Shown one piece after another: positions 18,813-27,329 of a stretch of 64,000 nt of DNA (the stretch's first letter is position 1; the number at the start of each line of letters is the position of its first letter). Under the pieces are notes generated by a model. It saw only the letters and a program-made list of their open reading frames with translations, was not told the DNA's origin and made no database searches. Location of the stretch: assembly GCF_017303275.1 (NCBI RefSeq), contig NZ_JAFKOJ010000004.1, positions 310,001 to 374,000 on the forward strand. Direction: 5' to 3'. Source of the DNA: Bacillus sp. NTK034 (lineage in GTDB: Bacteria; Bacillota; Bacilli; Bacillales; Cytobacillaceae). A program made the position numbers and the translations under genes.

Positions 18813-19166
18813 ATGAACGAGGGAATTCCGGAAAAAGTTATTATTGTCGAGGGAAAGTCAGATAAAACGAAGGTTAAAAACATTATAAGAGAACCTGTAG
18901 AGATTATCTGCACAAATGGAACAATTAGCATTACTAAACTGGATGAATTAATTGACACACTGTTTGATAAGGATGTATATATATTGGTGGATGCCGATTC
19001 AGCAGGTGAAAAGCTTAGAAAACAGTTTAAAAGGGAATTTCCAGAGGCAGAGCATCTATACATCGATAGAATGTACAGAGAAGTAGCGACAGCACCGGAA
19101 CATCATTTGGCTACAGTGCTGCTGGGAGCTAATATTGACGTTTATACACAATATTTAGATAGATAA
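18813..19166 (+). CDS. yusF: Toprim-domain protein YusF
   Basis: A 117-residue protein made of a single Toprim domain: VIIVEGKSDK holds the catalytic Glu, and LVDADSAGEKLRK holds the DxD metal-binding motif. Stand-alone Toprim proteins include ribonuclease M5-like and OLD-like enzymes. YusF of B. subtilis is the positional counterpart and its substrate is unknown. GTG, ATG and ATG starts lie within nine bases; 18813 is chosen because AGGTGA lies just upstream of it. yusE follows after 15 bases. Confidence 0.8.
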   Translation: MNEGIPEKVIIVEGKSDKTKVKNIIREPVEIICTNGTISITKLDELIDTLFDKDVYILVDADSAGEKLRKQFKREFPEAEHLYIDRMYREVATAPEHHLATVLLGANIDVYTQYLDR

Positions 19167-19181
19167 AGTAAGGATGATAAA

Positions 19182-19490
19182 ATGCAGGAATGGTCGCAGC
19201 TGGAGATTGAGGAAACGGTTAACGGGCAAGAAACGGTCCTTGTCTATTTGTACACGCCTATGTGCGGTACCTGTCAGATGGCTGGTAAGATGCTGACAGT
19301 TACAGAACAATTGCTGCCTGATCAAAAGATTGGGAAAGCGGACTTAAATTATATGCCGAAATTGGCGGAACAATGGGGAGTGGAAAGCGTACCTTGTCTC
19401 CTTATCTTTAAAGAAGGAGTTTTACAGGAAAAATTATATGCATTCCGATCAGTTCCCTATTTGCTGGATAGAATCAGAAGCATTAATTGA
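19182..19490 (+). CDS. yusE: Thioredoxin-like protein YusE
   Basis: A 102-residue thioredoxin fold with the active-site pair CGTC in TPMCGTCQMAGKML and the conserved cis-Pro in VESVPCLLIF. The CGTC pair differs from the CGPC of general thioredoxins, so the partner is probably different and not known. It follows yusF by 15 bases, with GTAAGGATGATAAA before its ATG, and the two are probably co-transcribed. Confidence 0.85.
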   Translation: MQEWSQLEIEETVNGQETVLVYLYTPMCGTCQMAGKMLTVTEQLLPDQKIGKADLNYMPKLAEQWGVESVPCLLIFKEGVLQEKLYAFRSVPYLLDRIRSIN

Positions 19491-19493
19491 GAA

Positions 19494-19523
19494 AAACCAG
19501 GAGCAGAGCTGCCTGGTTTTTTG
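19494..19523 (+). terminator. yusF-yusE terminator
   Basis: AAACCAGG and CCTGGTTTTTT flank a loop that can itself pair (AGCAGAGCTG), right after the yusE stop. Confidence 0.75.
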
Positions 19524-19570
19524 CATGGTTAAAAAACATTGAAATCCGCCTTTTCAATATTCGAAATATA

Positions 19571-19599
19571 TTTACAAATCCTTTCCGGAAGAGTATGAT
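19571..19599 (+). promoter_or_regulatory. Candidate promoter of the MFS gene
   Basis: TTTACA and TATGAT with a 17-base spacer, 45 bases before the MFS start codon. Confidence 0.5.
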
Positions 19600-19643
19600 A
19601 CTTAGGAAATCGAAATAATTAAACAGTGCAGGAAGGGATCCGG

Positions 19644-20915
19644 ATGGCATTTTACAAGGAGTGGGCTGGCCAATTTAAAGGCTATAACCGCAATATCAAA
19701 TTGGCCTTTATGGCGAATATCCTAACACAAATAGGTTTTGGGATATTCATGGTAATCTATAACTTCTACATAAGGGAGCTCGGCTATACTGAAAGTGTTA
19801 ATGGGCAAATCATATCCATGACTGCTCTCGCCACAGCACTGACTCTAGTGCCGGCAGGGATCGCCAGCGACCGATTTGGCAGAAAAAGAGCGATGCTTCT
19901 TGGGGCTGTTGCCACGGGTGTCGCTATGCTTTTCAGAAGTATGGTTGAAATGCAGGAACTTCTGATATTATTTGCTTTTTTTACAGGGCTGACAACAGCA
20001 TTTCTGCAAGTATCCGGCATACCGTGGCTGGCTGAGAATTCAAAGGCTGACCAAAGGGTTCATTTATTCAGCATCCATTTTGCCATTATGACGGCTGCAA
20101 ATGTAATCGGAAACTTAAGCGGAGGCATCTTAACGGATGTATTTTCTATATTTGTGGATCAGCTTACCAGCATCCGCATTACCCTTCTGATTGCAAGTGT
20201 TTTCTTCATAGCGGGCCTTGTTCCTATCTTGCGTTTCACAGAAGCTCCGAAAAATAAAAACGATGTAAGAGGATTAAGAGAGTTTTCGTTCAAAAAGCTT
20301 TCCCCTAAAAATGAAGGCGTCAAAATTATCGCCATGTTTGCCTTTGCGCAGCTGCTGATAGGAATTGGCGCAGGACTGGTTATCCCTTATCTAAATTTAT
20401 ACTTCGCAGACCGTTTTGAAGCTTCCAATTCAGCCATTGGCATTATTATTTCATTAGGGCAGGCTGCCACCGCTTTTGCTATGATTATCGGCCCGGTTGT
20501 GGTAAGGAAGGTAGGAGAAGTAAAAGCAGTTGTAATCCTTCAGCTCATGTCACTTCCATTTCTGCTTTTAACTGCTTATACCGAGAATCTCTGGCTGGCT
20601 GCCATCGGCTTTTTGTTCCGGCAGGCATTAATGAATGCAGGAAACCCTATACAAATGTCGCTGATGATGTCTAAGGTAAATGATTCGATGAAAGGACTGG
20701 CAAACTCCGTCAATCAGATGGTTTTCAATTTAGGATGGGCTGTAATGGGACCTATTTCAACGGGAATCGTCATGAGATATGGTGAATATTGGGGATATGC
20801 ACTCGTATTCACCATTACAGCTTCATTATATTTGATTGGCTCTCTCTATTTTTTCATTGTTTTCAGAGGCTATAATAAGACAAAAACTGCAGCGTCTTCT
20901 GTAAAAATAGTATAA
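19644..20915 (+). CDS. Major facilitator superfamily transporter
   Basis: A 423-residue MFS protein with twelve predicted membrane segments. The loop between segments 2 and 3 carries the family motif as GIASDRFGRKRAM. Substrate is not clear; it looks like the broad drug or metabolite efflux type. The ATG at 19644 follows GGAAGGGATCCGG; a GTG six codons upstream overlaps no ribosome site. A hairpin follows the stop, so it is a single-gene unit. It does not belong to the B. subtilis gene order I recall and may be a local insertion. Confidence 0.85.
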   Translation: MAFYKEWAGQFKGYNRNIKLAFMANILTQIGFGIFMVIYNFYIRELGYTESVNGQIISMTALATALTLVPAGIASDRFGRKRAMLLGAVATGVAMLFRSMVEMQELLILFAFFTGLTTAFLQVSGIPWLAENSKADQRVHLFSIHFAIMTAANVIGNLSGGILTDVFSIFVDQLTSIRITLLIASVFFIAGLVPILRFTEAPKNKNDVRGLREFSFKKLSPKNEGVKIIAMFAFAQLLIGIGAGLVIPYLNLYFADRFEASNSAIGIIISLGQAATAFAMIIGPVVVRKVGEVKAVVILQLMSLPFLLLTAYTENLWLAAIGFLFRQALMNAGNPIQMSLMMSKVNDSMKGLANSVNQMVFNLGWAVMGPISTGIVMRYGEYWGYALVFTITASLYLIGSLYFFIVFRGYNKTKTAASSVKIV

Positions 20916-20940
20916 TCTGACATATTTCTCGGGAAATGAA

Positions 20941-20974
20941 AGGACAATGCCTAATAAACGGGCATTGTCTTTCT
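20941..20974 (+). terminator. MFS gene terminator
   Basis: GACAATGCC and GGCATTGTC form a perfect stem followed by TTTCT, 25 bases after the MFS stop. Confidence 0.75.
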
Positions 20975-21012
20975 GGTTCTATCAGGTTTAATAACTTTGA
21001 AACTTTGAGAAC

Positions 21013-21058
21013 TGTCCAGCTCCAGGAGCCGGATGGGCAAGGCGCTTCCGCTTTTCTG
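21013..21058. repeat. Family B repeat, internally deleted derivative
   Basis: TGTCCAGCTCCAGGAGCC is followed almost at once by GGCAAGGCGCTTCCGCTTTTCT. These are the left and right ends of family B joined without the about 200 bases between them. It lies between the MFS gene and the SCP2-like gene. Confidence 0.6.
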
Positions 21059-21141
21059 ATCTTGTCGAAAGAAAATTAAAGGATTGAAGCCCTTTATTAC
21101 TGAATATTAAAGATAATAAACCCATTAAAAGAGGTGAGGCC

Positions 21142-21480
21142 GTGAAGGATTTACCTGATTTATTTATCCGGGAATTAAAGGCTAAAGGGCATCTTGGATA
21201 CTTTTTAAGAAAATCAAATTTCTCTTTGCATATTAAGGCGGGAATTATAAGCATTCCTCTGATGGTTTCGAATGGGGATATCCGGAAGGCAAGTCACACC
21301 AGCCATTTTGATGTGGAGATATTGGGGACTGAGGAAGCTGTGCTGTCACTGATTTCAGGGGAGTTAAAGTTAAGGGATGCACTTTCCCAAAATAAAGTAA
21401 TGATGGAAACCACCTTCAGAAAAAAATTGTTTCTCGAGTCTTTTTTCTGTTTGGGAAAAATTTCATATCATAATGCTTGA
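21142..21480 (+). CDS. Small SCP2-like protein (possibly YusD)
   Basis: A 112-residue protein starting at GTG with GAGGTGAGG upstream. The pattern of alternating strands ending in ELKLRDALSQNKVMMETTFRKKLFLE resembles short SCP-2 sterol-carrier-like domains, in which a hydrophobic groove binds lipids. Its place just before the met genes is that of yusD in B. subtilis, but I cannot confirm homology. The last codons overlap the -35 box of the promoter for the SAM riboswitch and metY. Confidence 0.55.
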   Translation: MKDLPDLFIRELKAKGHLGYFLRKSNFSLHIKAGIISIPLMVSNGDIRKASHTSHFDVEILGTEEAVLSLISGELKLRDALSQNKVMMETTFRKKLFLESFFCLGKISYHNA

Positions 21481-21506
21481 CCGTTTTTTAAATAGTATGA
21501 TAATAT
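21477..21506 (+). promoter_or_regulatory. Promoter of the metY leader
   Basis: TTGACC and TAATAT with an 18-base spacer, about 30 bases before the SAM-I aptamer. The -35 box overlaps the stop codon of the preceding gene. Confidence 0.6.
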
Positions 21507-21532
21507 CGTTTTAATGTGAATTAACTGAATAT

Positions 21533-21671
21533 TCTTATCAAGAGAGGCGGAGGGACTGGCCCAGCGAAGCCCGGCAACCGGTAAAGTACACGGTGCTAAA
21601 TCCAGCAGAGCGGGATGCTCTGGAAGATAAGGAGAGACGATACGGCCCTCTTCTTATGAAGAGGTTTTTTA
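21533..21671 (+). promoter_or_regulatory. SAM-I riboswitch (S box) upstream of metY
   Basis: The S-box consensus is plain: CTTATCAAGAGAGG, then GAGGGACTGGCCC, CGAAGCCCGGCAACC, GGTGCTAAATCCAGC and GATAAGGAGAG. The expression platform is the terminator at 21647-21671 (CCTCTTC, TTAT, GAAGAGG, then T6). Binding of S-adenosylmethionine favours the terminator, so the downstream gene is read when methionine is short. Confidence 0.96.
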
Positions 21672-21707
21672 ATATTATCTTTATTTTAATCTTTTAAAAT
21701 GGATAAC

Positions 21708-21739
21708 TGTCTAGCTTCAGGCGCCTTGCGCTTTTCTTA
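21708..21739. repeat. Minimal family B repeat in the metY leader
   Basis: TGTCTAGCTTCAG is fused to GCGCCTTGCGCTTTTCTTA: left and right ends of family B with the whole middle lost. It sits in the mRNA leader between the riboswitch terminator and the metY ribosome site. Confidence 0.6.
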
Positions 21740-21785
21740 GTTCTTCGATAAGAAATACTAAAATTTTTATAGAGGAGAGAAAGCA

Positions 21786-23102
21786 ATGACTGACAAACAA
21801 AAAAATTACCGTTTTGAAACCATTGGAGTGCATGGGGGACTGAAGCCTGACCCTGTAACTGGTGCAAGGGCGTTACCGATTTACCAGAATAATGCTTATC
21901 AGTTCAAGAATACAGATCACGCTGCAGATCTCTTTGCCCTTAGAGAGCCAGGATATATATATAGCAGGATACATAACCCTACTGTAAGTGTATTTGAGGA
22001 AAGAGTGGCCTTGCTCGAGGGAGGAGTTGGTGCATTGGCTCTTGCAAGCGGACAGTCTGCCATTACTCTTGCCATATTAAACATAGCTGAAGCAGGCGAT
22101 GAAATAGTTGCTGCGTCCAATTTATATGGCGGCACTTATAATTTGTTTGCAGTCACACTTCCCAAGTATGGGATTAAAGTGAAACTGGTCGATCCAAAAG
22201 ATCCGGAAAATTTCCGTAACGCGATTTCGGATAAAACAAAGGCCATCTTTGCGGAAACGATTGGAAACCCCAGCTTAAAAATCCTGGATATTGAAAAGGT
22301 CGCAGCAATTGCACACGAGAATGGTGTGCCGCTGATTGTCGATAACACCTTTGCTACACCTTATCTTTGCAGGCCTATCGAACATGGTGCTGATATTGTT
22401 ATACACTCTGCGACTAAATGGCTGCTCGGCAATGGAACAACAATGGGAGGAATTATTGTAGACGGCGGAAAATTTGACTGGAATTCCCCTAAGTTCCCGG
22501 GCTTTACAGAACCGGATCCGAGCTACCATGATATTGTCTATAGCGAAGCAATTGGCGAGGCGGCTTATATTATTAAAGCACGCGTTCAGCTGTTAAGAGA
22601 CCTGGGGCCAGCGATGAGTGCGCAAAGTGCATTTCAATTTGCGTTGGGGCTTGAGACTTTGCATGTGAGAATGAAGGAGCACATTGCCAATACAAAAAAA
22701 GTAGTGGAATATCTGGAGGCGCATCCAGCCGTTAATTGGGTGCTTTATCCAGGGCTTGAAAGCCACCCGGACAAAGAGTTGGCAGATAAATATTTGCCTA
22801 AAGGAGCAGGCGCTGTGGCTGTGTTTGGTATATCTGGCGGAAGAGAAGCTGGAGCCAAGCTAATCAATAATCTGCAGCTCTGGGCACACGTAGCAAATGT
22901 AGGGGACGCAAAGAGTCTGATTATCCACCCTGCAAGCACCACTCACCAGCAGCTGGATAAAGAAGGTTTAAAAGCTGCCGGAGTGGCGGAAGACCTAATT
23001 CGGATTTCAATCGGAATCGAGAATGCGGAAGATTTGATTGAGGATCTGGAACAGGCGATTGAAGCAGCTTCAGGCATCACATCGCTTGCTGCAAAAGCAT
23101 AA
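21786..23102 (+). CDS. metY: O-acetylhomoserine sulfhydrylase (homocysteine synthase) MetY
   Basis: A 438-residue PLP enzyme of the Cys/Met metabolism family. The long form, with inserts and the [17 protein letters not shown] start, is typical of O-acetylhomoserine (thiol)-lyase. The PLP lysine is in [16 protein letters not shown], and the YSRIHNPT loop is also present. It joins sulfide to O-acetylhomoserine to make homocysteine. Control by the SAM-I riboswitch just upstream fits this role. GAGGAGAGAAAGCA precedes the ATG. Confidence 0.93.
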   Translation: MTDKQKNYRFETIGVHGGLKPDPVTGARALPIYQNNAYQFKNTDHAADLFALREPGYIYSRIHNPTVSVFEERVALLEGGVGALALASGQSAITLAILNIAEAGDEIVAASNLYGGTYNLFAVTLPKYGIKVKLVDPKDPENFRNAISDKTKAIFAETIGNPSLKILDIEKVAAIAHENGVPLIVDNTFATPYLCRPIEHGADIVIHSATKWLLGNGTTMGGIIVDGGKFDWNSPKFPGFTEPDPSYHDIVYSEAIGEAAYIIKARVQLLRDLGPAMSAQSAFQFALGLETLHVRMKEHIANTKKVVEYLEAHPAVNWVLYPGLESHPDKELADKYLPKGAGAVAVFGISGGREAGAKLINNLQLWAHVANVGDAKSLIIHPASTTHQQLDKEGLKAAGVAEDLIRISIGIENAEDLIEDLEQAIEAASGITSLAAKA

Positions 23103-23149
23103 AGGAAAATTTACCATTCATTTTTTTCCGAAAGTTTAAAATTTCATCG

Positions 23150-23179
23150 TTGACACCTTTTTAGTGGCTATGATACGAT
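23150..23179 (+). promoter_or_regulatory. Promoter of the metNPQ leader
   Basis: TTGACA and TACGAT with an 18-base spacer and a TGA just before the -10 box (extended -10), about 60 bases before the second SAM-I aptamer. Confidence 0.6.
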
Positions 23180-23241
23180 AGCAAACGTAATTAAAAAACT
23201 GCTTAAATTACTTAAAGTATTAATTGAATATAGAACGTTAC

Positions 23242-23398
23242 GCTCTTATCAAGAGAGGTGGAGGGAAGTGCCCTATGAAGCCCGGCAACCGTCAATTATT
23301 TGAAATGGTGCCAATTCACTCAAAGCATAGCTTTGACAGATGAGAGAAAGGACTTAATTTTTTAATGCCTTTCTGCTCATGTGCAGAAAGGCATTTTT
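23242..23398 (+). promoter_or_regulatory. SAM-I riboswitch (S box) upstream of metNPQ
   Basis: A second S box with CTCTTATCAAGAGAGGTGGAG, GAAGCCCGGCAACC, ATGGTGCCAATTC and a closing GATGAGAGAAAGG. The terminator at 23364-23398 has a 12-bp stem (ATGCCTTTCTGC with its complement) and a T run. It should switch off the methionine importer when SAM is plentiful. Confidence 0.95.
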
Positions 23399-23501
23399 GC
23401 TTTTAGCGCATGAACTCCATTAAGGAGTAAAAAATAGAGGAATATGAGCAGTCTATTAATTATAATCTGTATTTTTCGATTAAAGAGGTGACATTTTCAC
23501 G

Positions 23502-24527
23502 TTGATTTCTATAAAAGATGTACAGAAGATTTTTCCTTCAAAAAAGGGCCAGGTAAAAGCAGTTGATGATGTAAACCTGGAGGTGAAAGAGGGAGAAATT
23601 TTCGGAGTTATCGGATATAGCGGTGCAGGTAAAAGTACCTTGATCCGCATGCTGAATGGGTTAGAGCTTCCTACCCAGGGCAGTGTAACAGTTGCAGGCA
23701 ATGAAGTTTCAAAGATAAAGGGAAGCCAGCTAAGAAAAGCGCGTCAGGAAATCAGCATGATCTTCCAGCATTTCAACCTTTTATGGTCAAGAACGGTAAG
23801 GGAGAATATCGCATTTCCGCTTGAAATCGCTGGTGTTTCCCGGCAGGAAAGGCTGAAAAGGGTAGACGAGCTCATTAAACTCGTTGGTCTTGAAGGAAGA
23901 GAAGATGCTTATCCTTCCCAGCTTAGCGGCGGCCAAAAGCAAAGAGTTGGAATTGCGAGAGCCCTTGCCAACAATCCGAAAGTGCTGCTTTGTGATGAGG
24001 CGACATCTGCACTTGATCCGCAGACTACAGACTCCATTTTGGAGCTGCTTGTTGATATCAATGAGCGTCTGGGCTTAACAATTGTCCTAATTACACATGA
24101 AATGCACGTTATCCGTAAAATCTGCCATCAGGTTGCGGTTATGGAGGGAGGCCGAATTGTTGAAATCGGGCCAGTATTGGATGTGTTTAGGAATCCTAAA
24201 GCTGCGATTACAAAGCGTTTTGTACAGCAGGTAACAGAGCCTGAAGAAACTAAGGAAACGATTGATCACCTGGTCGATTTGTATCCAGAAGGAAAAGTAG
24301 TGCAATTAGGATTTGTCGGCGAATCAGCTGAACAGCCATTGATTACAAACCTGATCCGGAATTTCCAGGTAACCGTAAATATCCTTCAAGGAAAGATTTC
24401 ACAAACACAGAATGGTTCTTACGGTACTTTATTCATCCATGTTGATGGAGAGGCAGAGGAAGTTGCAAAAGCCATCGAATTTATTCACTCTCAGCAGGTG
24501 GGCGTGGAGGTGATTTCCAATGCTTAA
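23502..24527 (+). CDS. metN: Methionine ABC transporter ATPase MetN
   Basis: A 341-residue ATPase with Walker A GYSGAGKST, signature LSGGQKQRVGIARAL, Walker B VLLCDEATSAL and the switch His in ITHEMHV, followed by a C-terminal NIL domain (about residues 260-340) that binds methionine and slows transport in E. coli MetN. The start is TTG, with GAGGTG 11 bases upstream; no better start is in frame. It is the first gene of metNPQ under the second SAM-I riboswitch and overlaps metP by eight bases. Confidence 0.95.
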   Translation: MISIKDVQKIFPSKKGQVKAVDDVNLEVKEGEIFGVIGYSGAGKSTLIRMLNGLELPTQGSVTVAGNEVSKIKGSQLRKARQEISMIFQHFNLLWSRTVRENIAFPLEIAGVSRQERLKRVDELIKLVGLEGREDAYPSQLSGGQKQRVGIARALANNPKVLLCDEATSALDPQTTDSILELLVDINERLGLTIVLITHEMHVIRKICHQVAVMEGGRIVEIGPVLDVFRNPKAAITKRFVQQVTEPEETKETIDHLVDLYPEGKVVQLGFVGESAEQPLITNLIRNFQVTVNILQGKISQTQNGSYGTLFIHVDGEAEEVAKAIEFIHSQQVGVEVISNA

Positions 24528-25188
24528 CGAATGGTTTCCAAATGTACAATGGGATTCCATGTGGGAAGCTACAATGGAAACTCTATATATGACAGCCATT
24601 TCTGTTCTCGCAACCTTTATTTTGGGAGCAGTTCTGGGACTGTTGCTCTTTTTGACCTCGAAGGGAAATATTTGGGAAAATGCAGCAATCAATAAAATTA
24701 TTTCTGCTTTCGTAAATATATTCCGTTCGATTCCGTTTATTATTCTGATCGTGTTATTGATTCCATTTACAAAGTTTCTTCTTGGAACAATGATCGGGGA
24801 AGATGCAGCACTGCCTGCGTTAATTATTGGTGCTGCCCCGTTTTATGCCCGTATGGTTGAAATCGGCTTGAGGGAAATAGATAAAGGTGTAATTGAAGCG
24901 GCCAAGTCTATGGGCGCAAAAACAAGCACGATTATCTGGAAGGTTCTGCTTCCGGAATCAATGCCCGCCCTTGTTTCAGGAATTACTGTTACAGCAATCG
25001 CGCTGGTTGGCTACACAGCCATGGCCGGTGTGATCGGTGCTGGCGGACTTGGAAACCTTGCTTACCTGGAAGGATTCCAGAGGAGCCGCAGTGATGTGAC
25101 GCTTATGGCAACTGTCATTATTCTAATCATCGTATTTATCATCCAGTTTATTGGAGATATCATAACAACAAAATTAGACAAACGTTAA
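24520..25188 (+). CDS. metP: Methionine ABC transporter permease MetP
   Basis: A 222-residue permease of the MetI/MetP family with five membrane segments. The ATPase-contact loop is EAAKSMGAKTSTIIWKVLLPESMPAL (spanning about residues 126-152). It imports methionine with MetN and MetQ. The ATG is inside the end of metN, with GTGGAGGTGATTTCCA before it, so translation is coupled. Confidence 0.95.
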   Translation: MLNEWFPNVQWDSMWEATMETLYMTAISVLATFILGAVLGLLLFLTSKGNIWENAAINKIISAFVNIFRSIPFIILIVLLIPFTKFLLGTMIGEDAALPALIIGAAPFYARMVEIGLREIDKGVIEAAKSMGAKTSTIIWKVLLPESMPALVSGITVTAIALVGYTAMAGVIGAGGLGNLAYLEGFQRSRSDVTLMATVIILIIVFIIQFIGDIITTKLDKR

Positions 25189-25200
25189 GGAGAGATTAAC

Positions 25201-26046
25201 ATGAAAAAATGGTTATCACTTGCTCTTGCACTTGCAGTAGCACTTGTTCTTGCAGCGTGCGGAACTTCAGAAGAAGACGGCAATGCCGGTGAAGGCGGAG
25301 AAAGTAAAGAAAGCACAAAAATTACAGTAGGGGCTTCCAACGTACCTCACGCTGAAATTCTTGAAGAAGCAAAGCCATTACTTGAAGAAAAAGGCTTTGA
25401 ACTTGATGTTGTGACATTCCAGGACTATGTATTGCCAAACCAGGCTCTTGAGTCTAAGGAGCTGGATGCAAACTATTTCCAGCACATTCCTTACCTTGAG
25501 TCACAGAAAGCTGAACATGGATATGATTTTACAAATGCAGGCGGAATTCATATTGAGCCAATCGGAGTATATTCCCAAAAGTATAAGAGCCTTGATGAAC
25601 TTCCTGAGGGTGCATCAATCATCATGAGCAACTCAGTAGCAGACCATGGCCGTATTCTCTCCATGCTTGAAGCAGAGGGACTTATTACTCTAAATGAAGA
25701 TGTAGAAAAAACGGAAGCAACTCTAGAAGATATTAAAAACAATCCTAAAAAATTAAAGTTTGATACTGAATATGAAGCATCACTTCTTCCTCAAATCTAC
25801 AATAATGGAGAAGGGGATGCAGTCCTGATCAACTCCAATTATGCAATTGATGCCGGATTGAATCCTCTTGAAGATTCAATTGCAATTGAAGACAAAGATT
25901 CACCATACGTTAATGTAATTGCAGTCCGTACAGGCGATGAAGAAAAAGAAGGAATTAAAGCTCTTGTAGAAGTGCTTCGTTCTAAAGAAATTCAGGATTT
26001 CATTCTTGAAAAATATGAAGGTGCCGTTGTACCGGTATCTGAGTAA
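25201..26046 (+). CDS. metQ: Methionine-binding lipoprotein MetQ
   Basis: A 281-residue NlpA/MetQ-family lipoprotein. The signal ends LAAC (Cys20), then comes an acidic Gly/Ser-rich linker and the binding domain with VGASNVPHAEILE and NYFQHIPYLE. It captures methionine outside the membrane for MetNP. AAGGAGAGATTAAC precedes the ATG, 12 bases after metP. A terminator follows. Confidence 0.95.
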   Translation: MKKWLSLALALAVALVLAACGTSEEDGNAGEGGESKESTKITVGASNVPHAEILEEAKPLLEEKGFELDVVTFQDYVLPNQALESKELDANYFQHIPYLESQKAEHGYDFTNAGGIHIEPIGVYSQKYKSLDELPEGASIIMSNSVADHGRILSMLEAEGLITLNEDVEKTEATLEDIKNNPKKLKFDTEYEASLLPQIYNNGEGDAVLINSNYAIDAGLNPLEDSIAIEDKDSPYVNVIAVRTGDEEKEGIKALVEVLRSKEIQDFILEKYEGAVVPVSE

Positions 26047-26056
26047 TAGTGGAAAA

Positions 26057-26085
26057 AAACAGGCGGCTAAAATCGCCTGTTTTTT
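26057..26085 (+). terminator. metNPQ terminator
   Basis: AAACAGGCG and CGCCTGTTTTTT form a stem 10 bases after the metQ stop. Confidence 0.85.
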
Positions 26086-26175
26086 AATTGCCCTTCCAGG
26101 CTCTGTCACCCGCATAGTTTGAAAAGTAATCAAACATACTAACCTTGATACTATTTCGAAATGGAGTGGAGCCGA

Positions 26176-26547
26176 ATGGAACATTATCATGAACCTTCAA
26201 ACTCAATAGAAGCAGCCCTTCATGACTATAAAGTTGGATTGGGTGTATTCACTGACAAAATGCCTGATTTAGCAGATCATTATAATGCTTTTACAGAAGC
26301 CTGTTTTAAGGATGGGGTTTTATCCCAAAAGGAAAAGCAGCTGATTGCACTTGGAATCAGTTTATATTCTCAAGATGAATACTGCATTATTTATCATACG
26401 AAAGGATGCATCGATCAAGGAGCGTCAGAACAAGAAATTCTTGAGGCAGTTGGAGTTACAGCAGCTTTTGGCGGGGGGGCTGCAATGAGCCAGGCGGTTA
26501 CGCTCGTCCAGGAGGCCATGACAGAATTAAATCAGCAAAATCACTGA
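26176..26547 (+). CDS. yurZ: Carboxymuconolactone decarboxylase / AhpD-like protein YurZ
   Basis: A 123-residue all-helical protein of the CMD/AhpD family. It carries a Cys-x3-His pattern (EYCIIYHTKGCID) where AhpD itself has a CxxC redox pair, so only one of the two usual Cys is present there. It matches YurZ of B. subtilis, which also lies between metQ and suf; the reaction is unknown. The ATG at 26176 has GTGGAG four bases upstream; another ATG lies five codons earlier with less support. A hairpin follows the stop. Confidence 0.8.
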   Translation: MEHYHEPSNSIEAALHDYKVGLGVFTDKMPDLADHYNAFTEACFKDGVLSQKEKQLIALGISLYSQDEYCIIYHTKGCIDQGASEQEILEAVGVTAAFGGGAAMSQAVTLVQEAMTELNQQNH

Positions 26548-26554
26548 TAACCAG

Positions 26555-26583
26555 CTCCTGCTCAATAGCAGGAGTTTTATTTT
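26555..26583 (+). terminator. yurZ terminator
   Basis: CTCCTGCT, CAAT, AGCAGGAG, followed by TTTTATTTT. Confidence 0.85.
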
Positions 26584-26804
26584 ATCATAATCATTTTTCA
26601 GAAAATTATTAAAACAACCATTAATCCAGAGGATACGGCCAGTATTTTAAGAATTCTCATTATGAAAGCGCTTCACGGGTTCTCATTCCTTATATTGCTA
26701 AAAAAATCAGGTTTTTTCCGCTTTGTGCTGGGTATATTGTGAGTGTTAAGATTTTAGATGTAAAACGAAATGCGAAAAGCATTAAAAACCGAAAGGATTG
26801 ATTC

Positions 26805-26993
26805 ATTATCAGTCAGTTACAGCTGAACTACACGAGTGAAATGGAAAAAGCTATGCAAGCTGCCCATGGAGTTGGATATGAAGTGTACAGCCGGAAACAT
26901 GATATTCGAATGGAAGTTGAAAAAAGACGCGAGGAAGATTATCTTCAAAGCCAGCGCTTAGTTGCAGATCTTGAAAGAAAAATTCATTCCTAG
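26805..26993 (+). CDS. Small charged helical protein with apparent AUU start
   Basis: An open frame of 62 codons that has no ATG, GTG or TTG near its ribosome site. GAAAGGA at 26791-26797 lies seven bases before ATT at 26805 (ATC follows). A stop is directly upstream at 26799, so the start must lie after it. The first ATG is codon 13. The product reads ISQLQLNYTSEMEKAMQAAH and on to a KRREEDYLQSQRLVADLERK end: charged, with no signal or membrane part, probably one or two helices. A rho-independent terminator follows 33 bases later. I do not recognise the family. Codon use looks like that of its neighbours. Confidence 0.6.
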   Translation: MISQLQLNYTSEMEKAMQAAHGVGYEVYSRKHDIRMEVEKRREEDYLQSQRLVADLERKIHS

Positions 26994-27025
26994 GTTAAAG
27001 GTATAAATAATAATGAAGAAAATAG

Positions 27026-27060
27026 AAACCAGTGCCAATTATGCACTGGTTTTCTTTTTT
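27026..27060 (+). terminator. Terminator after the small gene
   Basis: AAACCAGTGC and GCACTGGTTT form a 10-bp stem around a 7-base loop, then a T-rich tract. It supports a real transcription unit upstream. Confidence 0.85.
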
Positions 27061-27218
27061 GCTATACATGAAATAACAGTCCCGGGAAAAAATAGATAGG
27101 ACATGCCTGGTTCCCGGTTATTTTATACTTTGATGCCATTAACTTAATATGATAAAATCTATATTTACAGGCTTTCTAAACATTTTTGTTTGAAAAGTTT
27201 GTTAATGGTCTTAAAGAG

Positions 27219-27247
27219 TTGCTATCAAATTTGATTTGTTATAAGAT
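27219..27247 (+). promoter_or_regulatory. Candidate suf operon promoter
   Basis: TTGCTA and TAAGAT with a 17-base spacer, about 80 bases before sufC. The spacer contains the near-palindrome CAAATTTGATTTG. Nothing else is seen between 27060 and the sufC start. Confidence 0.5.
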
Positions 27248-27329
27248 TGTAATGAGAATAAAATGAGAATAGAGATTTGCGGCTGAAGGCCGATTTACAA
27301 ATCTTCTTTTATTGACGGAGGTATATATT

